Origin: Agelas oroides
Lineage: Eukaryota > Porifera > Demospongiae > Agelasida > Agelasidae
Assembly (NCBI GenBank): GCA_949130485.1
Contig: OX422201.1
Coordinates: 1,304,016-1,368,015 of the forward strand
Direction: 5' to 3'
DNA: 64,000 bases
Made by a program: the position numbers and the translations under genes. Under the pieces are notes generated by a model. It did no database searches and was not told where the DNA came from. It saw nothing but the letters and a program-made list of their open reading frames with translations. Shown piece after piece: positions 10,855 to 22,300 of the stretch. The stretch's first letter is position 1, and each line of letters starts with the position of its first letter.

Positions 10855-12716
10855 TTCCTGATGTGCCAGAAATTGTCAGCGCAGATAGGATTAGTGCTAC
10901 CGATATTCGGGTGACCTGGACACAACTTACGTTAGAAGAAAGCAGAGGATTTCTTACCTCATACTCAGTGGCGTACAGTCCTTCTGAAACCACTACATGT
11001 CCAGAAGTAGATCTGGAAACAAATACAATCCTGACCACAAGCTCGGAATACTCACAGCTGGTAATCAGTGACCTAGATCCAAGACTGGAATACTGTGTGG
11101 GAATTGCAGCCAGCACTGTGGCAGGGACTGGTAATTACAGTGCCACAGTGAAAGTACAATGTAAGTGCACAACAGATGGTATAAAATTGCTGGCATTTCT
11201 ATTTATCTGCTTTGCTTTCTTTTTAGTATACATCAACAGCTTGTTCCAACTTCGTTTTTCTGGCATTGACAATTGTATCGACTGGGTGGTAAGTCCACAT
11301 GACAAATTATGTTTATGGCTGACATATCTGTGTTATACCTAATTAACATGTATGTAGAACTCTCATGCTAAGTAGAGCCTAACTGATCAGAGAATGAAAC
11401 ATCGCTTGTACTAAGTTTTCATTTAGCAAGTAGCTACAGTCCAAAAATAATGAATAATAGAGGGAAAATGATCACTGACAGACGGCTGAGCAATGGACAT
11501 CAAGCTGGATGTTACACTGCATTCACTCACTTACTTCCTCAGTAGTGCTTATCTACAATCTAGATCATGAGCAATGGAGATCAACCTGGATTCCCAGATC
11601 AATCTGCTCAGTAACACCAGCTATTTTAGATTGAGATCATATATGTGCCTATTAACATGTGGAGTAACATAATATTATATATCTAAATGGTATCAAGAAT
11701 CAACCAAGCCTTGCTATGCACTCAGCAGTTAAAAGACATTCAGCAGAGACTAAGGCCACACAAACTTAATTTCCTGTTTCTGGTCCTACCAGTCACTTAA
11801 AAATGACAAACCACCAGTTTTTTTATTTTTATTTTTTTTTATTTTGTTTTTTTTTTTGTTTGTTTGTAATTTTGTGCAGCCTAGCTGGTTGATTTTAGTT
11901 GCAATTTCTCTCTATTTTCCTGTTATATCAGAAGAAAAAGTGACAGAGATAGTGAACCTTTTGGTCAAGCAAATTACCAACACATGTGGCTGTGGCATTT
12001 CAAATGAGTATGTTACTGATCTAAGTCTGACATGTGAAACGAGGGACGATGAGATTGCAATATTCCAGGCAAGGATCATTAGTACTGTTGAAACTAGGAG
12101 CACAGAGCTCCTTGAGATCCTGCAGGACTGGGCAAGAGATGAGCCTCTGGTGGTTGTCAACTATGTGCAGCTCAGACTAGTAATGGAATGCTCTGTCCAA
12201 CTAAATGAGATTGGCGAGACTGAATGCATCCCAATTGGTGGTAGTTTCACGAATGGAACTGGTACTACAGCTTCTACTATAATAACTCCACAACCAACAG
12301 TAGTTAACACAGGAGCCCCTGTTACAGCAACTCCACACATTGTCATTATTGCTGTTATAATTATTGTCTGTGGAATTGCACTGCTCGTCATCATCATTGT
12401 CACCATTTATTGCTGCTATTTAAAGCGAAAGAAAAAGAAGAATATTAAACAAAATCATCCCATGTAAGTATCTCTGTGCTTTTGTATACACATGGAGCAC
12501 TATACATAACACAGCGTTTCTTCTCAACTCTGTAGCTACAGGTTCCAAAATCCTCAACTAAAAGCTGCAAAGAACCCGATGGCTGGAGAACATGAAGTGG
12601 ATGAAAATTTGTATGAGAATACCACTTTTCAAGAGATTGCCAGCACAACTTATGAGAATGCCAATCGAGGCTTTGACGAGACCGACTCTATTCCCGAAAA
12701 GTTGCCCATTCAGTAA
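10855..12716 (+). CDS. FN3 / juxtamembrane-module / TM receptor with YENx tail (5' exons not found)
   Basis: Four exons are supported: 10855-11160 (FN3, phase 1 to 1), 11227-11288 (short exon with SLFQLRFSGIDNC, phase 1 to 0), 11880-12463 (phase 0 to 2) and 12536-12716, stop TAA. The FN3 domain shows PDVPEIVSADRIS, the VTW core Trp, SYSVAY and the LEYCVGIAAS strand. The third exon holds a module with CGCGIS, L-x-C, LLEILQDWARDE, a YVQLRL strand and GETEC, then a Thr-rich stalk and a strongly hydrophobic segment (IVIIAVIIIVC onward) followed by a Lys/Arg run. The tail has LYENTTF and TTYENANRG, consistent with YxN docking sites for Grb2-type SH2 domains (inference). No signal peptide exon was found between here and the DIRS element, so the gene is either 5'-truncated or starts farther away. 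The start of the third exon is the least certain boundary. Confidence 0.7.
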
Positions 12717-13360
12717 CATAAAGATTGGGCTTAGTCCAGCCCAAATGAGAAGTGCATTTGTGCATGTGGTCATACTATCCGTGCAATTAGTAATTTAGAT
12801 ATACACCATCAAACACACACAATATGCTTGCTAAAGCAATTACACTATATAGTAAGTTGTGTATCTCCCTTATCTGCATTTAGAGCTACTGTAGTAGTGT
12901 CAATTTGAGCAGTACCAAAATATTTTGTCAATGATTTTATGATTTAACTGACTAGGAATCATTGTGCATAAATACTGTGCCAGGATGGTCAAAAAACACA
13001 AACACAAAACATTCAAGAGTTAGCGGATACTCTGATCCTTTCAGCAGAAAGTATAACCTGCAACACATAAACAAAGACATCACATAAATATATACATGTT
13101 CATTTTATAGCTGCCTTGCATACAATAGAGAAAACAAGTGTTGAAACAGCCTCATTCTGAGATCCTGCCCAAGAGAAGAGGAGAGGATCGGGTAACATTC
13201 AGCTAATTCCTTGGGCTTTGTTAAATTGATTGTTTTTTTTTTTAGCAAGGAATCCAACTACCAATTGCACTGTCACAATCTGTATAACGTCCTTGCTGTG
13301 TCAGTTTGCAATTATGCATTAGGTAAACTATGAATTTTTAATGGTGCAAACTATGCATTT
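12717..13360. other. Intergenic spacer between convergent genes
   Basis: The receptor gene (+) ends at 12716 and FANCJ (-) ends at 13361, so both 3' ends face this spacer. It is AT-rich, has a poly-T run near 13230 and shows no coding signal. Confidence 0.6.
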
Positions 13361-16300
13361 TTAATGGAGCTGAATGTTACCAGACTCTCTCCTCTCAGGT
13401 AAGATCTAGGAACAAGACTAGTGCTGAGATTGAAGCTAGTTATGTTGGTAACTAACACAGCCCATTTGAGTCAAACGTGGCATGCTTCCATGACAATAAC
13501 AGACTTGCTAGTTTATCGTTTCCATCATCAGAAAGGTCACACAACACCATTTAAAAGCTATTCCCTGCTAATTTTGTATACACACAGAAAGTGGCCAGTC
13601 TTACCTTTCCAACCAATGTTTCAAGACGTTCTATACCCTGCACTGTGTGGATCTTCACTCCTACCATGGTACCACACTTGCACTGAACAAGAGAATAGCA
13701 CAAGCCAAGTTTCTCATCCCATACAGCATTGTACTCGCCAGTTCCTGTGTGGAAAATAAATACTTTTTCACAGGTAGAGTAACTCACCTCATTCAATGAC
13801 GTACCATCTTTGATATGGCAGCTGATCTCTGATGCAGGAACAATGTGTATTTGTGGGTTCCTCTTCTTTGATTTCCCCTTCATATGAGTACAGAGTCTGC
13901 TGGCTTGTATAGTGTGCACCTTGTAGCTAGCATACCTCTTAGAGAAAGCCTCCTTCAGATCTGTCTTCTCCATAACCACTAGAGTATGACCAGGGATAAA
14001 GTTAGTGCAAGTTTAAGTTACAAACCTGGTTTACGCTACAAATGTGCGTATGTGAAGCCTCGTCCCAAGGCTCTCATATGTACAAATATCAACCAAAACT
14101 AATACAATTCCTTTGAACCCCCTTACTACCCTTGACGTCACTCATGTGACTCCATGATTACATGTGTGCAGGTGTATTGGGCAGCAAGAACAGCAAAGGT
14201 AATACACCACACATATCTACCTACATGTAGCATGGGGTGACTTATACACATGCACCAAGTGTCAAACATGGACTTGGTTGAACATGCAGTGACCTCAAGG
14301 GCAGTAAGGGGGTACAAAGGACTTGCACTAGTAGCATGCATTTGTAGCGTAAACCAAATCTTTTTCTTTTACTAATTCCTGATCACATCAAGCTCACTAG
14401 AGAAAAATACCAGGTTCTCAGGCCTTGCTTTTATGACAAGAAGCTGGGTGGGAACCTGGGAACAAGGCTAATGTATATGTGCATATAGCTAATTTCATTT
14501 ACCAGGATTCTTGGAAAGAGGTATGCCACATGCACAAGTGATCATTTCAACATTTGTCTACAAACAGAAAAAAAATGATACAGTAGGATGCAGATGTAAT
14601 ATACACACATTGTCAAGTTCATGAATACATACCTGTACCAGTACATGGTTTGGTATTAAACTAACAACACAAGTAATTACCTGTGCTGATGCTGTTGGTA
14701 GTTTTGTGGGCGTTTTGGACTTCTCTGGTTTAAAGTCTACATCATCACTGTCTTCAGATGCACTCTTTACCACAGCAATAGCTTTTCTGGAAGCACATAT
14801 TTGCTGCCTCATAGTCTCACTTTTTCTTGCAGCAAGACGAGTATTAACTCTTCGTTTAGGTCGATTGAGTGGAGTCGTCTCAATAGGTCTCAATACTGAG
14901 TTAGAAGTCTTTGTTGGTGAACACTGTTGCTCTCTATTTGGGTTGGCAAAATGCAGAGATTTGTTGCATGTTTCTCTATTTTCTGAGACTTCCAAGGGGC
15001 GTGGTGATAGCAGTTTTACAGGTGAAATGGGAGGAGTTACATCGTCATCAATTACAATAACTTCACAGGCAGCACTGTTCACAACCTTGGTTTTCTGGTC
15101 TTCTGCAGTGGCTGCTTTTCCCTCTGCATTTGCTGCTCTACTTCCACGAGGCATGAGTTGTGGCTTGTTCATTTTCTTAGCTAATTTGGCAGCCAAAGAA
15201 TAGTGGAGAGTAGAGGGTGTTTCATTGCTGCTCTCACATGAATCGAAAAGGAGGGGAGACTGGCAGTGACTTGCAGGAGAGAGGGAGGGTGTGTGTGGAA
15301 CTAGGGACGGCTTAGCTGCATCTGATTCTACCTTTTTCTGGGTTTCACAAGTGGTGCTATACTCACCAGATGGAACACTGGTTTGACAATCCATACATTC
15401 ACCATTTGCATCAAGAGAATGTGTTTTTCTCTTCACCATTTTATTTTCTGAGCCAATGTTCTCAAGTGGTCCCATTTGAAGCTCAGGTTGGCTTGCAAGG
15501 TTGTAGCCATCAGTTTTCCCCAGAGGCATTTCTTTGGCTAAGGAAGTAATATCTGCCAGTGAGATGGCTTTCTCAGTACTAATATGAATACCTCCAGGGT
15601 ACTGAAATGCCGGATGTGGGTGGGGAGATGCAGAACTTGGAGCCTTGTGTTGGCTCAGAGCTGAGTTTGATTTCACTTGAGTGTTTCCTGCACTGTCTTG
15701 TACTTGTTGCATGAGTGACGGATGAAGGGAGGGTACCTGTTGAATACTGCTGCTGGGATGAAGTAGGGGGATAATACTAGAAGGATGACTGATGGGAAGG
15801 TTCTGTAATGCAATCTGATTGGTGACTGACTGATTATGGTTCATTGAAGTGATAACCATAGGATTACTGGGTAGACCAGTGGTTGATGGGTACTGCACTG
15901 TAGTGGACAGAACAGTTGCAGAAAGGTTCCTATGTTTTTGTGGTGCAACTGGAGTACTCGTGATTGGATTTGCACAAGTGTTGAATGTGGCTGGTGGTGG
16001 AGAGGAAAGTACAGGGTGCCCTTCTGCATATGAGCCCGTAAGAATGGAGTGATCAGCCGCTCTGGGTGACATCATAGATGTTCCAAGTGAGGACTTTGGG
16101 CTCTTCTCAAGAAGACTAATATAGATATACAGTAAACAGAAATATGAAGTCTATTGTTCATTTCATGCTTTAGCTAACCACTGCTATAGGTTGTACCACT
16201 ACAAATACAGTGGAACCTCCCTTAATGGACATTCTCTATAGCGGACACCTCATTATACAGGACAAAATGTTGTGGTCCAGATTGAATTTGCATTACGTGT

Positions 16301-19300
16301 AATACTTTACAGCTCTTCGAAATGCGGACACCTCGCTATTCCGTAAAGCGGACAGATTTTGCGGTCCTGCTAGTACCTGGACTGTACAAAATTCACTCAA
16401 TAATGCGGACGCTGGCAGGCCTCTCCCACAAGATTGTCCGGCACCGCTGATTGATTCACCAACTGGACATTATACTAACACTGGTACGCATAGTTCTAGC
16501 CTCTGGTTATCCTTTCTTGCTATCGTACAGCAAGGGAGAGCTCTGGAATGCGCCTTTGTAGCACTCAACGGCACGAGTATGCATTGCCATGCCTACTGGA
16601 AATATACCGGAATTACCTCCAAAGTAGGGACACCTCTTTACTCAGGACACTTTAGATGGCACCAATGGTGTCCGCATTATAGAGGTTCCACTGTATTCAT
16701 ATGCAACACACCTAATGGAGGATACATCTGAGGATTCAGCATCAGCCTTCATCCTGGCATCAGCAAATGCCTTTAGGGAGCTCATGGCCTGCCCAAAACC
16801 GGGCTCATGCTGGATACGATTCCGTACCCACTTGGACAAACCTATGTGAGCAGTTATAAACAACGTTATTACATGCAAACAGTACTCTAAGGTCGGAACA
16901 CACTACCCATGCACCAGGAAAGTAACGGACCTCTGGTGTAGTGAGGTCCCTTTGCAAAGCGTTCATCCACCAAGATCAATGCTCCCCAGTCCTTCCTATA
17001 TGATACAAGGAGCGTCATAATGATGTCTAAACTATGTAAGCAGCTTGGAATGCAAGAAATTTAAAGAGATTAAAACCACACTGAGAAGGTTCTTCAAAGG
17101 TTAAGACACATATTTCACCAACCAGCTGACTTAATACTTCCTAGACAGCATTTGGTTTATGCTTAACGCTAATAGAGCTACTTGAAAGATACCACAGTGT
17201 GTCACAATAGGAACTTTAGTCTGGGTGCATGATACAAAGAGGAAGAATCACCTGAGGCCTTATTCCTCATCTCTCCCATCAGAATAGGAGTCAATATGGT
17301 ACTCACTTTACTGTACAACCTATGTATCAATACATGTATATAATGCATACTTGTGTCGTATACATCTTCCCAGTGCCTGATTGAGGGCACGGTAGGCCTG
17401 AATCTGGTACCACTCCCGACCATTGAGCACCCCACGACGATGACTGTGCTCATTGTTGTACTCCTGTTTCAACTCAACCTGCATGAAGAATGCTAAGATG
17501 AGCCATGCAGCTCACATGCTGCTGGACAAGAAGCAACTACCAGCCATGCAGCTCACATGCTGCTGGACAAGAAGCAACTACCAGCCATGCAGATAATCAC
17601 TGTATTCTAAACAAGCAAAGCCTAATTGCAATGTATCCGTGATACTTCTGATAAACTGCTACACACCTGCTTGTCCTTGATGTAAGGAAATGGAATCCCA
17701 ATCTGGGGAGAAGACACAACACTACATAATACACTTTAACCAATTACACATGTAGCCTCCCACTTCCAGCAAAAGAACGTTTATGATCCACAATTATACA
17801 TGTTCCACAATTATACAGGATACTTGACTGTTTACAGCTGAAGATTTCAACTTATGTGCCATGGATATGAAGACATATATGTATACAGTAGGAAGTCACT
17901 TATCCCAACATGCTGGGACCAAGGGGTGTTCGGATAACTGAACTGTTCGGATAAGTGAAACAATACTATCTGTATACAAAGCAGAACACTTTCCATTTAA
18001 TGCACAGCAAAATAGCCCTGTTACACAATGCAACATAGGTACATGTAAGTAGTTCAATTATGGGCTCTTGGCTGTACTAAAAGCTAAAGGTGGGAGGAGA
18101 CTGGCAGTATAAGGTCATACCAAATGTAAGGGGCTTACAGTGATGACAGCACGCGCATTGTTGTTGGCAAAGTCCAGCCCTTCACTGACTTTTCCTCTAC
18201 ACACAGCCAGAAACAGAGCCCCGGTGAGAGTACCCTCTCCATCCTCATCTTTCTCTATGTAGAATAAGCCAAAACTATGTCATTCGGTAGCCTCTTGAGA
18301 GCCTGGGAATGAGGCTAATTATTCGGAGGAATATGCAAGTTGCATAATATCCTTGCAGCCCTCTCCTAGAGCCACATTTGATTCGGGAAACTGGAGATAG
18401 AGTCATCTGGAAAAGAGGCTGATATCATCATGTGTTCATATCTACGACCACATGCAGGCACTGTCACAATGTAACTGCAATTAACAATATTAACAACAGT
18501 ATGATGCTAACCGCTTTTTCGCAGCTGGTCAGGGCTGATTTCATTGATAACTGCATAGAACTGTGATATTACATCCTCAAAATCTCGCTTCTCTCCACTG
18601 CGAGGCTCTGAGACGACAATCTTCTCTTTCATGAGCTTATACCACAACCCAGTTTCCTGCATAGCATTACAAATCAGATAACATAGACTCTGCCCATGTT
18701 TCTTGCTCTGAGGGATAGGCCCATATATGGGAGTTGCACACTTTCAGTGACACCTGGACACACTATAGCTTCCCATGTGTTGTGTAAGAGATATGGCAAG
18801 AGGACTGTTTTTGTAATTGAAATTTCGTAATACAGAACAGCATTATATACCTGCCAGCGATTGCTCAACTTTTCGAGCATCTTGTAAGACGGTAGAAAGC
18901 AGAGGACACCATAGGGAATTGTCTGCATGAGGAGAGTGAAGTGAAATAAGGAAGAGGAGAGGTCAGTCACAAAAGTACATGAGACCCCACCAACCTTGCA
19001 CACTCTGAGAACTAACTCTCCTACTTCATCCTGAAATTCATACGTCTGCATGGACAACACAAATATCACAGATGCTGAAGCAGATTCATACAAGCATCTA
19101 TCAATCACACCTCAGACTGTTGGTAGTTGGCAAGTAGTGATCTTCCGCTGGGTCCAGTAGAAATGGAGCGCACCCACGTCTGAGGCATACATACAACAAT
19201 AATAATCGGAGAAAAGGAAATGCTGGGATCCCCCATCCAACCTGTGCCTCTGGGATGACATGGTTGGCCTCCAGCTGGATTGGGAAGGTCACACCCAGCT

Positions 19301-22300
19301 CAGAGGAGAAGGATCCCATCGGAGAGAGGGTACCAGATGTCAGCACAATGGTATGGGCACAGGTCAGCTGGGAGAAAGCCTGCAGAAGGATTGGGGATAG
19401 TTAGACAAGATTCACCACGCTATGCGACATGGTGTGTACAGTGGTGAAGGCATGATGCCAGTGACTGATACACTATAGCTACCAATAAATACCGTATCAA
19501 AACTTTATGACAAAAGCTGTGATGCTTTTCAGACTGGTTCTTGTAACGTGTGAGCTGTGTACATAACTTTGTTTTCGATGGGTGGATATAGTGTATACTT
19601 GAAACTTCAACTATCCTCCATGAAGACACTTACAACTGCTGGATTCAGGCACCAGAAGTTGAGGGTGTAAATCCACACTTTCTCAAACTCTGTGGGTGTG
19701 GGTATAGGATGTGTCGGTAATAAAAATCGTGTATCTTCATCCACTGCAAAGTTTTTCACTGAAGGTCTAAATACAACAATGTAGGATACCTATCCACCTA
19801 TATAGCTGGGACAGCTATTGTGAGATTCCAATGCCTGCATACAAAATTGGTAGCCTTTAACTCACCTGCATATCTTGATGACCTCCTCCTCTTCCAACCT
19901 CCAGGCTAGTTGGAGTTGTGGAGAGAGAAAGACATGCAATGAGTGACAATACGATGATGGGTGTGTGTCAGTGGAGGCTTACAAGTGTGTAATCACTTGC
20001 TTTCATGGTGGAACTCTTCATCAGTGATATTCTGTGGGTACAATGAAGAAGGTAACACTATGGAGGCAATGTAACACTGTGGGGGGTAAGAAAGGAACAA
20101 CAGAACAGATGAGAATGAAATGGAAGAGATGAGGGAAAAGGGTGCATGATTTCATGTAGCATTTCACTACTGGATTTAGGGAGGTACAAGACATTGAGGG
20201 GTGCAAAAGGAGAAGAGAGAAGGACAAAGGAGAAGAGAAGGAGGAGAAAGCAAGGAGAAGGCCCCCTCACCTGTAGTCGGGTTGGTGTTTGAAGAGGAAG
20301 CCAAGCACAATTGCAATGTTCTTGATCATCTTGAGTGACCCCACACTGATAGAGGGTGAATTCTCCTTCCTGCATGCATATGTGTAGTGAAGGAACACAC
20401 TCACTGAATGGATGGTGCAACTTAGTTGGACCACTGCTGACTAACAGCTCAAACACAGACACACACACACACAAACACAAACGCACACACATACACACAG
20501 ACATAGGCAACATCTAGGTTCTGAGTTCTTTGGTTTGATGACTGGTACGTGTTTAGTATGTCAAAATGTCAGTTGAATACACTCAAAGAACCTCCTGATG
20601 TCTACTCTTAGCCACATAGGCCTCTATAAGACCATCAATAAACTACCTTATCAAAAGTGCAGCTGTGCTAATCATGTATCTACCAGTACTTACTCTCTTG
20701 GGTCCGAAGGTTCAGAGATATGCGCAATGTGAGACTACACAGTGAGAGAAAACAACTATTGGAACATTATCATCACATGAGTAGTCCAAGGTCTCTAGAA
20801 ACTAGTCTACGATATCAGACAGTTAATGGAATGGTACTCACTAAGATGATTTCAAAGGTCATGACAGTGATGCCCATTTGCCTGAGGATGGGTATATAGT
20901 CGTGTCCATTCCAAATACCACACGCCTGCTCGTAGCCTCGCTTAGGAAGGGTCTTAGCCACTGATTCCATCCAGCCAGCTATAGCTTCAACCTTTAGACA
21001 GGGAGTAAATAGAACATTAAAACGTAACAGACATAAGTCTTGATGGAGAGAGAGAGAGAGAGACATGAATCCAACCAGGATCCAGTTGGGGTGTAAACCG
21101 AAAGCCTTCCATCTGGGCACCAGCCTGGTGCTTCAGTTCACCAGGTAAACTACTGGAGCTTACATAAGAGGAATAGCTGACAAGCTATATTTACAAAATT
21201 CACCACAACCCTCTCTCTCTTTCTCTCAGTCTAAATTGAACTGGTGGTTAGCACAACTATTACACGTCTGACAGCTGTATTACATTGCCAGGTAAGAACT
21301 CACAATGGTTAGTAGGTACTGGTAACTCAGTTTCAGCTTATCTGATACTTGAGGCACTTGTAGAAAGACAAGAACACCAAGGCAAGATCATTGCACCCTC
21401 ATTTGTTTCATACCAAAATTCACTCAGTGGATACTGCATGCCATGTAAGTTGTAGATGGACAGCAATAGTTCTTCCTTTTTGGCTTGGGAATCACTGAGA
21501 AAATTCTGCACACACTACATGCAGTGAAACTCTATACTTCAACACTGAAATGAGGACACTTCATTTTTTGGTCCCAAGGTGACTGGAGTTCTACTGTATT
21601 GCTGTCCTCCCACTGAGTGAACTAAAACAAACAATTAAGGATGCATATCAATTTCAACATTCACTATGGCAGCCTGAAATGATTGCTACTTGTTTCCTGT
21701 GAGGTTGATCTATAGAACCAGAATTGTAATTGATGGGTACAGAGAAGTTCATGGCTCACTGATATTCTTGATCTCCTCCACAATCTCTACGAGTTGGAGA
21801 GAAGCGAAAGAGAGGCTGGCTGCCTCCCTCGATGAATCCTCCATGTTGTGTGCTTCATCAAAGATGATCACCTGGCCTGCTATGGACAACAGCATCTGGA
21901 CAGTGGGGAGGGAGGGGGGAGGGAGGGAGGGAGGGAGGGAGGGAGGGAGGGATGGATGGAGGGAGATGTTGACCACCTACTAGGCTTGCAGCACATGCTG
22001 TCTACAGAACCTGCTAATGTGCAAGTCTGACCTGTTCTCTGATCATGGGATCGATGAGATAGTTATAGGGACAGAAGACAATGTCGGCTTCATCATTCAG
22101 ACTCCTTGTGGCAAAGTAGGGACACACCTACAAACACAAACAAGAACATGGTAAAGCTCACTCACAATAATATTTTGACTGCACCAGAAATATTGTGACT
22201 GCACCAGAAATATTGTGACTGCACCAGATTTGGACCTTACGTGGATCCTCTTGCCAAGATGCACCAGGTCTTCAATGTCCCAGGCGGAGGTATAGCCATA

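Noticed and set aside
4012-12716. A single DOMON-FN3-TM receptor gene interrupted by the DIRS element
   Set aside because: Attractive, but the DOMON donor is phase 0 and the FN3 acceptor is phase 1, and no bridging exon was found in the host sequence left around the element.
14706-15203. 165-codon plus-strand frame
   Set aside because: Antisense shadow of the FANCJ tail exon; no domain or splice support.
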